This document shows, piece after piece, positions 24,919-32,515 of a stretch of 64,000 nt of DNA. The stretch comes from Hydrogenophaga borbori. GTDB lineage: Bacteria; Pseudomonadota; Gammaproteobacteria; Burkholderiales; Burkholderiaceae_C. The first letter of the stretch is position 1; every line of letters begins with the position of its first letter. The notes under the pieces are model-generated. The model did not search any database, was not told the DNA's origin, and saw only the letters and a list, made by a program, of their open reading frames with translations. The DNA lies in NCBI RefSeq assembly GCF_003417535.1, contig NZ_QVLS01000001.1, positions 620,001 to 684,000 on the forward strand, in the 5' to 3' direction. Both the position numbers and the translations under genes were made by a program.

Positions 24919-26100
24919 ATGATGCCTAGTCGCACCGTGTGCGCGTTTGCTTTGTCGTCCATCTTGCTGGTCGGCTGCAGCGCCAGCAAACCCGGGTTCG
25001 TGGTTCGTGATTGGTCCACGAATCTGCGCGAACTTGGCATATATCCCATGTTCCCGCCACGCGAAGACGTCTGCGTGGGCGACCTGTTCGTCAGCCCGGT
25101 CAGCGCCGACCCACAGAAGCCGCTGTCCGATCCCACGGGATATGTGCCGATCGGATCGTTTCACGCCCATGTGAACATGAAAGCCGAACTGGACCGGCAC
25201 TACGCTGAACGCAATCGATTCCCCGCCCGCACCGTCGAGACGGCTTCCGGCAACACATCGAGCGGCATGCCAGTGCCATCGGCAGGCTGCAATGGCGGGC
25301 GGACCGGTGATCTCTTGAGGCAGGTCGCCTTTCCCTTGTTTGTCCGTGCCCAGGTGAACTCCGCTCAGCTGGGTGCCTACCTGCCGCCGGATGTATATGC
25401 CGTCGCGGTCCGCGCTGGCGCGTCGTCCGCGAGAAGCGCCACGGTTTCTGTGTCCGCGGGTGAAAGCTATGGACTTCCAGCAAGGGTCGCGCTTGAACCC
25501 TTCGCCAGGCACTGGGTCATGATGTCGCAAGAACCCCAGGCGACGACAAAAATCAATCCGATCGAACTCGCGTGGCTGCGTTTCGCGGCCGCCGGCAACC
25601 AGGATGCCTCCCAGCGGCTGGTTGATCTCACGCTGGTGACGGAGCTGTACGTCGTTCGAACATTCGACGTTTCACTTCATGCCTCGGATCAGGCCGGCGC
25701 AGCGATCGACGTCGCCCCAGCATCGGGGGCGCCCGCGACACCCACCGCGACGAGCGCTTCGGACGGCGCCAACGGCCCGGCCAACAAAGACACCTCGACA
25801 CCCGCCAGTGCCTCGTCCGCCGCCCAAGCACTGCGCGATGCTTCGCTGGCGCAGTGGAGATCCGTGCCCAGCCAGCCCGCACCGGGCGTCACCGCCCAGG
25901 TGTTGGCCGCCTCCACTGGCGATGTGGCCCTGCGCGCAACCTATGAGCGCCCTATCGCCATTGGCTACCGCGGTATCCGGTGGCGGGTTAACCTTGAAAC
26001 AGGTGAGATGTCGCGGTCACCCCCACCTGGGGAAGCCAACTTCCATCAGCCGCAGTCCGTACCCAAAACCATCGACCCGGCGCCGAGTCCGGCATCCTAG
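24919..26100 (+). CDS. Hypothetical lipoprotein upstream of a secreted protease
   Basis: 393 residues with a lipoprotein signal (ALSSILLVGCSAS, lipobox Cys about 20). The first 250 residues are mixed alpha/beta, with pairs such as REDVCVGDLFVSPV and PVPSAGCNGG. A Thr/Ser/Ala/Pro-rich low-complexity linker (about 260-320) leads to a short C-terminal domain with YERPIAIGYRGIRWRV. I recognise no family. ATG 24919 (or 24922) has AGGAG at 24906-24910. The protease gene starts 15 bases after the stop, so the two almost certainly form one transcript. Codon use is less GC-rich than neighbours. Confidence 0.7.
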   Translation: MMPSRTVCAFALSSILLVGCSASKPGFVVRDWSTNLRELGIYPMFPPREDVCVGDLFVSPVSADPQKPLSDPTGYVPIGSFHAHVNMKAELDRHYAERNRFPARTVETASGNTSSGMPVPSAGCNGGRTGDLLRQVAFPLFVRAQVNSAQLGAYLPPDVYAVAVRAGASSARSATVSVSAGESYGLPARVALEPFARHWVMMSQEPQATTKINPIELAWLRFAAAGNQDASQRLVDLTLVTELYVVRTFDVSLHASDQAGAAIDVAPASGAPATPTATSASDGANGPANKDTSTPASASSAAQALRDASLAQWRSVPSQPAPGVTAQVLAASTGDVALRATYERPIAIGYRGIRWRVNLETGEMSRSPPPGEANFHQPQSVPKTIDPAPSPAS

Positions 26101-26115
26101 GCGCGCGAGGTGTCC

Positions 26116-27708
26116 ATGCGACCACCTGATTTCCGGCCCTGGGCGATCACCGCCGCGCTGATGGTCCTTGCCTCGGCCAGCCATGCCTTGCCGCGGTGCC
26201 CTCCCCAGACAGCAGCAAGCCTCGGCACCTCCCCGCCCAGCGCCGACGCTGTTGCCGCGGCCCTTGCATCGGCAATCGCCGCTGCCATGAAGCCACCTAC
26301 CAGCGAAACCTCGTCCATCGCCTTGCGGGGGTATTCGGGCCGGATCGGGTCGGACAGAGGATCGCCGGGCCCATGGGCCCCGCCCAGTGAATTCCCGTTG
26401 GTCCTGGGTGACGCCGCGGGTACCCGCGGGCCATTCGGCACTGGCGTGACCCGGCAGGTGTGGCCGGATCGCAGCGAATGGACCACTGGCGCGAGGCCCT
26501 CGACCGCCGCGCCCCCCTATGAGCCAGGACGCGTGGCCGAACGGTTGCGCGGCGTGGCAGCGCTCGATCCCTGGTTGACGGCCCGCGTCAGTAGCGACGA
26601 AAACCAGTGGTTTCGGGTACTGGGGTCGAGGACCATCAAGGACTCCATTTGGGTGCAAACACCCATAGGCTTGAAAAAGAAGATCGGCGACGCGGGCTGC
26701 ACCAACTGCCAGACCGGTGGAGGAACCGCGGTGCCCGAGGGCGGACTGGGCGGGGCACCTGGTGGTGAATTGGTGGCGGGCGGCCGCATGCCCGATGGGG
26801 CGCCTTGCTGGCGGCCGGCCGAGGATGTCGACTGGCGGATCGATGCCACTCACAACACGACGAACCTCTTGTACGACCCCACAGGCTTTCGCGAAGTCGG
26901 CGTTCTTGCATTCAAAAGCGGTGGCATCGAAATCGTCAAACACTGCACGTTTGTTCGCGTGTCGCCAACGTATATCGTGACCGCGGCCCACTGCGTAGCG
27001 GCAAGCGACCGTCGGGAAGGCAAAGTGTTGGCGTCCGAACCGCTCATGAACGGATTGCTGGCCCTGATTCCGTCAGACGCCGCGGCACAAGCGAACACGC
27101 CACGCTCGCGCGATCTCATGAGGTGTTGGACGCACGCGAATGATTGCGGCTATCACGTCGGCTTTCCGCAAGGAGAGGTCGTATTTCATCCGGACGTGGC
27201 CTGGGCAGATGCCAAGGGCATCGGCGCCGCCTTTCCCGTTCCCGACCTTGCCGTCGTCAAGGTGCGTTTTCCTGCCGACACCCCTTCTCGTTTTGCCCGG
27301 CTCCCATCCAAGCCATCGGTCCCAGGTTTGATCACCACACTCGGATTCGGGCTCACCGACCGGCGAGAGATTGCGGACGACGGCAACCCCATCGTTGGAT
27401 GGAGCCACCACGACGGCCCCACCGCCTTGGACGGAGGCTTGGTCTACATAGCACCAACCAAAGGGCGAAGGACCCGAAGCTGCTTCGGTGATTCCGGGGG
27501 AGCTGTCTACGGCCATGGGCAGAACGGTTCGCCCAACGAAGCCCCACGCGAGCTGATTGCCATCGTTTCAGGCGCGCAAGGCATGGCGCAGGGCCTACCG
27601 CCGGTGGATCAATGCCTGAATGCGCCCCTCGGCCGCGCGCAGACCCTCGCTCCCTTGCGTGCATGGCTTTGCGAAGCGACCCGTCAGGAAGCTCTCGGGT
27701 GCAGCTGA
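26116..27708 (+). CDS. Secreted trypsin-like serine protease (S1 family)
   Basis: 530 residues with a signal peptide (ITAALMVLASASHALP). The chymotrypsin triad is visible: His 292 in SPTYIVTAAHCVAA, Asp 377 in VPDLAVVKVRF and Ser 460 in SCFGDSGGAVYGHG. A 250-residue Pro/Gly-rich N-terminal region with a CTNC pair (195, 198) precedes the catalytic domain. This is much longer than in a plain trypsin and may be a propeptide or recognition part. Many cysteines suggest disulfides. It is co-transcribed with the lipoprotein gene and lower in GC than its surroundings. Confidence 0.85.
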   Translation: MRPPDFRPWAITAALMVLASASHALPRCPPQTAASLGTSPPSADAVAAALASAIAAAMKPPTSETSSIALRGYSGRIGSDRGSPGPWAPPSEFPLVLGDAAGTRGPFGTGVTRQVWPDRSEWTTGARPSTAAPPYEPGRVAERLRGVAALDPWLTARVSSDENQWFRVLGSRTIKDSIWVQTPIGLKKKIGDAGCTNCQTGGGTAVPEGGLGGAPGGELVAGGRMPDGAPCWRPAEDVDWRIDATHNTTNLLYDPTGFREVGVLAFKSGGIEIVKHCTFVRVSPTYIVTAAHCVAASDRREGKVLASEPLMNGLLALIPSDAAAQANTPRSRDLMRCWTHANDCGYHVGFPQGEVVFHPDVAWADAKGIGAAFPVPDLAVVKVRFPADTPSRFARLPSKPSVPGLITTLGFGLTDRREIADDGNPIVGWSHHDGPTALDGGLVYIAPTKGRRTRSCFGDSGGAVYGHGQNGSPNEAPRELIAIVSGAQGMAQGLPPVDQCLNAPLGRAQTLAPLRAWLCEATRQEALGCS

Positions 27709-27782
27709 ACCGTTCTCGGGGTCGCTTGCATTCCCCCATGGGATGAGCAGGTGAAGCCCAGGCGGGGCCTGAGACTCAACAG

Positions 27783-28205
27783 CTAGCGCACCAGCAGCAC
27801 CGGCGTGCGGCACAAGGACATCACCTTCGTCGCCACCGACCCCATCACCAGCCCGGCCATCGCGCCATGGCCGTGGGTGCCCATCATGACCAGATCGAAC
27901 CGGCGCTCGCTGGCGAACTTGGCGATGGTCGATCCGGGGGAACCGACCCGGTGGACAAAGGCGACACCCTGCAAATGCCGATTCAGGAACGTCCGTATCG
28001 GCCTGAGCACCGTCTCGGCGTCGTCGCGGTACAGGGCCTGCACCTGCGGCTTGCCCACAAAGGCCGCCGCGCGGTGGGGAATCGCCGGCACGCAATGCAG
28101 CACCGTGTAGCGGTGCTGCGGGCCCAGCCATTCGTCGTGGGCCGCGATGAAGGCCAGCAAACGCTTGGTGCAAGCGCTGCCATCGGCCGCGATCAGGATC
28201 TTCAC
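27783..28205 (-). CDS. Universal stress protein (UspA family)
   Basis: 140 residues with the single Usp fold. The N-terminal strand is VKILIAADGSACTKRLLAFI and the nucleotide-loop motif is MMGTHGHGAMAGLVMGSVAT, i.e. G-x2-G-x9-G-S/T, followed by VMSLCRTPVLLVR. It therefore probably binds ATP. GTG 28205 is the start, with GGAGG seven bases upstream. It lies 47 bases downstream of the P-type ATPase gene and may be the last gene of that operon. Confidence 0.92.
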   Translation of the reverse strand: MKILIAADGSACTKRLLAFIAAHDEWLGPQHRYTVLHCVPAIPHRAAAFVGKPQVQALYRDDAETVLRPIRTFLNRHLQGVAFVHRVGSPGSTIAKFASERRFDLVMMGTHGHGAMAGLVMGSVATKVMSLCRTPVLLVR

Positions 28206-28252
28206 GCATGAACCTCCTACCCCGACAACCATAGCAGCTGCGCCGGGCGCCG

Positions 28253-30904
28253 TCACCCCGGTGGCCCGACACCTTGTCCGGCACGGGGGGCGGGCGGGCC
28301 CGGGTCGGGCGCTCGCCGGCGCACCCACTTGATCACCTCGAACCAGACCACGCTCGCCAGGCCACCAGCCACGGCCGCGGCCAGTTCGAGCGGGGCCAGC
28401 GGCGCGAAACGCAGCACGCCCGCCGCCCAGGGCAGGTACAGCGCCAGCGCCTGCAGCGCCAGCCCCGCGCCGATGACCCACCACAGCGTGCGGTTCGGGG
28501 TGCGCAGGGAGGCCCACAACGAGCCGCTGGCGGAGCGGTTCGACAGGATGAGCGCGAGATTGCCGGTCACCAGCGTTGCGAACGCGAAAGCCCGCGCCTG
28601 CTCCTCCGCCATCGACCCACGGGCCCAGGCGAAGGCCAGCAGGACCGCGGCCAGCACGCCCAGGCCTTGCAGCAGCGCGAGCCACAGCGTCGCCCCACCG
28701 AACAGCGGCGCCTCGGGCCGCCGAGGGGGGCGCTGCATCACCCGGCGCTCGGCCGGCTCGTTCTCGAACGCCAGGGAACAGGCCGGGTCGATGACCAGTT
28801 CGAGCAGCGCGATGTGCATCGGATACAGCAGCGCCGGCCAGCCCAGCAGCCCCGGCAGCAGGGCCATGCCCGCGATCGGCACATGCACCGCGAGGATGTA
28901 CGACATGGCCTTGCGCAGGTTGTCGAAGATGCGGCGCCCGAGCCGCACCGCGCGCACGATGGCCGCGAAGTTGTCGTCGACCAGCACCAAAGACGCCGAC
29001 TCGCGCGCCACGTCGGTGCCGCGCCCGCCCATGGCCACGCCGACATGCGCCGCCCGCAGCGCGGGCGCGTCGTTCACGCCGTCGCCGGTCATCGCCACGA
29101 CCTCGCCGCGTGCCTTGAGCGCCTGGACGATGCGCAGCTTCTGTTCGGGGGCAATGCGCGCGCACACGCTGACCTCGGCCATGCGCTCACGCAAGGCCTG
29201 GTCGCTGAGCGTGGCGATCTCATCGCCCGACAGCACGCCCGCGCCGCCGTCGGCCAGGCCGGCCTGGCGGGCGATGGCGCGCGCCGTCACCGGGTAGTCG
29301 CCGGTGATCATCACCACACGGATGCCGGCGGCACGGCACTCGGCCACGGCGGCCGGCACCTCGGCCCGCACCGGATCGGCCAGCCCGAGCAAGCCCACGA
29401 ACTCGAAGTCGAAGCCGTGCTCGTGGGTGGGCAGTTCGTGCCCGGCCACCACACCGCGGGCCGCCGCCAGCACGCGCAGCCCCTGGGCGGCCAGCGCATC
29501 GACCGCGGCGGCGATGCGCTGCCTGTCCGCCGGGCCCAGGTGGCACAGGTCGACGACCGCTTCCGGCGCGCCCTTGGCCACCACCGTGCGGGCACCGTCG
29601 CTGCCATCGGCCCAGACGTGGGACATGGCGCGCAGCGCCGGCGTCAGGGCATAGGTCTGCACCAAGCGCCAGTCCCGGTGCAGGTGCTCGGTGTGGGCGA
29701 GGAAGCGCTGGCCCAGGCGGTGGAAGGCCTTCTCCATCGGGTCGAAGGGATCGATCTCGCTGGCCAGAATCGCCACCTCGACCAGGCCGTGGAAAGCCTC
29801 CGGCAGCTCGCCGTCGGCCAGCGGGTCCAGCACCAGGCGCTCGCTGACCGCGGGTCCGCCCGCCACCAGGTGCGTCACCGTCATGCGGTTCTCGGTCAGG
29901 GTGCCGGTCTTGTCGGCGCACAACACCGTGGTGGCCCCGAGCGTTTCGATCGCGGTGAGCCGCCGCGTCAGCACGCCCTCCTTCGACAGGCGGCGCGCCC
30001 CGAGGGCGGGAAACACGGTCAGCACCACGGGGTACTCCTCGGGCAGCATGGCCATGGCCAGCGCGATGCCGGCGAGCAGCGCCTGCAGCCAGTCGCCCTT
30101 GGACGCGCCCAGGATGAGCACCAGCGCCAGGCTGAACAGCAAGGCCAGCAGGGCCAGGCGACGCACCAGCCGGTCCGTCTGCCGCTGCAGCGGGGTCCGC
30201 TCGCTGGCCAGCGTGCCCAGCGCCTCGCCAATGCGGCCAATCGCGCTGCGCGCGCCGGTCGCCGCGACGCGCGCCATCGCGTGCCCCTGCACGATCAGCG
30301 TGCCGGCGTACACCATCGGCTGGTCGTCGCCACCGGGGGCGGTGCGCGCCGACGCGGGCGCGTCGGGATCGGCCCCTTCTTCGGCACGGGCCTGGCGCTT
30401 GCCGACCGGCACGGATTCGCCCGTGAGCAGCGACTCATCGACCTGCACGCTGTCGGCCGTCAGCAGCCAGGCGTCGGCGGGGACGCGGTCGCCCTCGCTG
30501 AGCACCAGGAGGTCGCCGCGCACCACCTCGCGGCCCGCGATGCGCTGCGGCTGCCCGTCGCGGATGACCAGCGCGCGCGGGCTGGTGAGCTCGCGCAGCG
30601 CCTCGATGGCGCGCTCCGTGCGGCCCTCCTGGTACAGGGTCAGCGCCAGCGTGACGACCACGAAGCCCAGGAGCGTCAGGCCCTCCTGCAGATTGCCGAG
30701 CGCCAGGTACAGCAGGCCCGCGGCCAGCAGCAACAGGAACATCGGCTCGCGCAAGGTCTCCCGCGCGATCGCCAGCAGGGTGTGGCGCTCACCGCCCGGC
30801 AGCGCGTTGGGGCCCTCCTGTGCCAGGCGCCGGGCCGCCTCGGCCGCGGTCAGCCCGGGGGCTTCGGGCGGGGCGTCTTGCGGACTCGCCGGCCGCTGGT
30901 TCAT
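28253..30904 (-). CDS. Cation-transporting P-type ATPase
   Basis: 883 residues of the P2-like class. The actuator motif LLTGES is at 159-164 and the phosphorylated Asp at 331 in CADKTGTLTENRM. The hinge is MTGDGVNDAPALRAAHVGVA. Six or more C-terminal helices are present. The M4 ion-site motif is PEEYPVVLTVFPALG (288 on), where Ca and Na pumps have PEGLPA. The transported ion therefore cannot be assumed to be calcium. An N-terminal cation-ATPase domain (LTAAEAARRLAQEGPNALP) is present. Its ATG overlaps the preceding SRPBCC stop by four bases. Confidence 0.93.
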   Translation of the reverse strand: MNQRPASPQDAPPEAPGLTAAEAARRLAQEGPNALPGGERHTLLAIARETLREPMFLLLLAAGLLYLALGNLQEGLTLLGFVVVTLALTLYQEGRTERAIEALRELTSPRALVIRDGQPQRIAGREVVRGDLLVLSEGDRVPADAWLLTADSVQVDESLLTGESVPVGKRQARAEEGADPDAPASARTAPGGDDQPMVYAGTLIVQGHAMARVAATGARSAIGRIGEALGTLASERTPLQRQTDRLVRRLALLALLFSLALVLILGASKGDWLQALLAGIALAMAMLPEEYPVVLTVFPALGARRLSKEGVLTRRLTAIETLGATTVLCADKTGTLTENRMTVTHLVAGGPAVSERLVLDPLADGELPEAFHGLVEVAILASEIDPFDPMEKAFHRLGQRFLAHTEHLHRDWRLVQTYALTPALRAMSHVWADGSDGARTVVAKGAPEAVVDLCHLGPADRQRIAAAVDALAAQGLRVLAAARGVVAGHELPTHEHGFDFEFVGLLGLADPVRAEVPAAVAECRAAGIRVVMITGDYPVTARAIARQAGLADGGAGVLSGDEIATLSDQALRERMAEVSVCARIAPEQKLRIVQALKARGEVVAMTGDGVNDAPALRAAHVGVAMGGRGTDVARESASLVLVDDNFAAIVRAVRLGRRIFDNLRKAMSYILAVHVPIAGMALLPGLLGWPALLYPMHIALLELVIDPACSLAFENEPAERRVMQRPPRRPEAPLFGGATLWLALLQGLGVLAAVLLAFAWARGSMAEEQARAFAFATLVTGNLALILSNRSASGSLWASLRTPNRTLWWVIGAGLALQALALYLPWAAGVLRFAPLAPLELAAAVAGGLASVVWFEVIKWVRRRAPDPGPPAPRAGQGVGPPG

Positions 30905-31371
30905 GACGCCCGCTCCTGCGGTGACAGCAGCAGCACCAGACGGTCCAGTCCTTCCTGCGTCCCCTGCAGGCGCCGGGCGCGGTCCTCGTGTCCGTCCAGG
31001 TACGCCAGCTGTTCCGTATAGACCATGCGCGCGCCTCGGCCCGCCGCGAAGAACTCCACCGTCACCAGCGATACCGACAGCGGCCTGGCGTCGAGCCGGA
31101 TGTCATAGCCGAACACGATGCGCCGATCGACCACGATGTCGAAGTACACGCGCTCGATGGTCTGCGTCCGTCCGTCGGCATGCACCACGCGATGCGTCTC
31201 GTGCCCCATGGGGCGGAAGTCGAACCGCTGTTCGCTGCCGCACTCGCCGTGGCAGTCGGACCAGAGGCGCCGCGCCTGCGGGTCGGCCCAGGCCTGGAAC
31301 ACCGCGCCGGGCGGCACGGCAAAGCGGCGTTCGATGACGAAGTCGGTGTGGGCACTGGGCGGCGTCGTCAT
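30901..31371 (-). CDS. SRPBCC/AHSA1 family protein
   Basis: 156 residues. FVIERRFAVPPGAVFQAWAD, then ARRLWSDCHGECGSEQRFDFRP and a C-terminal EGLDRLVLLL match the START-like AHSA1 fold often paired with ArsR regulators. The family binds small hydrophobic molecules or acts as a cochaperone. The biochemical role here is unknown. Its start overlaps the ArsR stop and its stop overlaps the P-type ATPase start, both by four bases, showing tight coupling. Confidence 0.9.
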   Translation of the reverse strand: MTTPPSAHTDFVIERRFAVPPGAVFQAWADPQARRLWSDCHGECGSEQRFDFRPMGHETHRVVHADGRTQTIERVYFDIVVDRRIVFGYDIRLDARPLSVSLVTVEFFAAGRGARMVYTEQLAYLDGHEDRARRLQGTQEGLDRLVLLLSPQERAS

Positions 31372-31715
31372 GGGCGGGTCTTTTCTTCGCGTGTCTTGAG
31401 ATAGGCATCCAGCCGGTCGAACTGCGCGTGCAGCATGGCCTTGTGCCGCTCGACCCAGGCCTGCATGGCGTCAAGCGCCGCCGGGTCGGCCTGGTAGGTC
31501 CGCACGCGCCCCGACTTGCGGGAGGCGACGAAACCGCCTTGCTCCAGCACCGCCAGGTGCTTCACCGCCGAAGGCAGTGCGATGCCCAGGGGCTCGGCCA
31601 ACTCGCTCACCGATGCCGGGCCCGATCCCAGCCGGGCGAGCATGTCGCGGCGGGTTGCATCGGACAGCGCGAAAAACAGGCGGTCCAACTGCGCCGGTTC
31701 GATGCGCGTGGGCAT
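31368..31715 (-). CDS. ArsR family transcriptional regulator
   Basis: 115 residues with a winged HTH. FFALSDATRRDMLARLGSGP is followed by ASVSELAEPLGIALPSAVKH as the HTH, LAVLEQGGFVASRKSGRVRT as the wing, and a C-terminal helix. It lacks a Cys pair of the ELCVCDL type, so metal sensing through the classic alpha-3 site is unlikely. This fits the ArsR/AHSA1 pair group. It sits between the GST and SRPBCC genes and probably controls this operon through the inverted repeat at 32411-32446. Confidence 0.9.
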   Translation of the reverse strand: MPTRIEPAQLDRLFFALSDATRRDMLARLGSGPASVSELAEPLGIALPSAVKHLAVLEQGGFVASRKSGRVRTYQADPAALDAMQAWVERHKAMLHAQFDRLDAYLKTREEKTRP

Positions 31716-31716
31716 C

Positions 31717-32406
31717 TCAGCGCCCCTGCGGCTCGAAGAAGCGCCGCGCCAGGCCGGCGCGCCCCGGGTAGAACTGGAAGAAAGGCCGCGCCTGATCCAC
31801 GGTGCGCGCCACCGATGGGCGGTCCATGAGGCGTTCAAAGTACGCCGCCAGGCGGGCGTGGTCCTCAGGCAGCGGCACGTAGGTCACCGCGTAGAACAGG
31901 GCTGGCGCCGCCGCGCAATCGGCCATGCTGAAGCCATCGGCGGCCACCCACCGGCGGCCCTGCAGGTGCCTGTCGATCAGCGCGTAAGACTTCAGCAGCG
32001 CTTCGCGCGCCTGGGCCACGTTCAGCGGGTCGCGTTGGGCCTCGGGGCGCAACAGGTCGGCCGTGAAGGCCTGCATGGGCGTCATCACGTATTGGTCGAA
32101 CAGACGGTCCCACAGGCGCACCTCGAGCGCCTGCTCGGGATCGGCGGGGATGAGCGCCCGCCCACTCGGTGCATGGCGGCGCTGCAGGTGCTCGATGATG
32201 ATGCTGGTCTCGGCCATCACCCGGCCCTGGTCCTCCAGCAGCGGCATCTTGCCGAGCGGCCAGAGCGCCAGGAAGGCCTCGCGCTGCGCGGGATCGCCCA
32301 GGTTCAGCAGGCGTTTGTCGACCTCGACGCCCAACTCGTCGAGCGCGATCAGCAGCTTGTGGCAGTAGGAGGACAGCGGGTGGTAGTGCAGCGTCGGGTG
32401 GGGCAT
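31717..32406 (-). CDS. Glutathione S-transferase family protein
   Basis: 229 residues. The N-terminal thioredoxin-like domain has YHPLSSYCHKLLIALDELGV, with Ser and Cys near the expected catalytic position. It continues with LWPLGKMPLLEDQGRVMAET and the SNAIL-like region ETSIIIEHLQ for glutathione binding. The C-terminal helical domain has VAADGFSMADCAAAPALF. Substrate unknown, perhaps a stress or xenobiotic electrophile. It is the first gene of the operon, one base ahead of the ArsR gene. Confidence 0.92.
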   Translation of the reverse strand: MPHPTLHYHPLSSYCHKLLIALDELGVEVDKRLLNLGDPAQREAFLALWPLGKMPLLEDQGRVMAETSIIIEHLQRRHAPSGRALIPADPEQALEVRLWDRLFDQYVMTPMQAFTADLLRPEAQRDPLNVAQAREALLKSYALIDRHLQGRRWVAADGFSMADCAAAPALFYAVTYVPLPEDHARLAAYFERLMDRPSVARTVDQARPFFQFYPGRAGLARRFFEPQGR

Positions 32407-32410
32407 GGCG

Positions 32411-32446
32411 GCGTCAATAGTTTCCAAAAAAGGAAAGTATTGACGC
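32411..32446. repeat. 36-base near-perfect inverted repeat before the GST operon
   Basis: Arms GCGTCAATAGTTTCC (32411-32425) and GGAAAGTATTGACGC (32432-32446) flank AAAAAA and differ from a perfect 15-base palindrome at one position. It ends five bases before the GST start codon. As DNA it is a candidate operator for the ArsR protein of the operon. As RNA it could form a hairpin over the leader. Confidence 0.7.
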
Positions 32447-32515
32447 GGCAAGCCCGGCCCGTCAAGCCCCGCGCCGCATGCATGGCCAGTGCCTGCCGCG
32501 GCCACGGCCACGGCA

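Noticed and set aside
28274..31021. Long plus-strand frame opposite the P-type ATPase
   Set aside because: Shadow frame with His/Gln/Arg-rich composition. The opposite strand holds a complete, recognisable ATPase.
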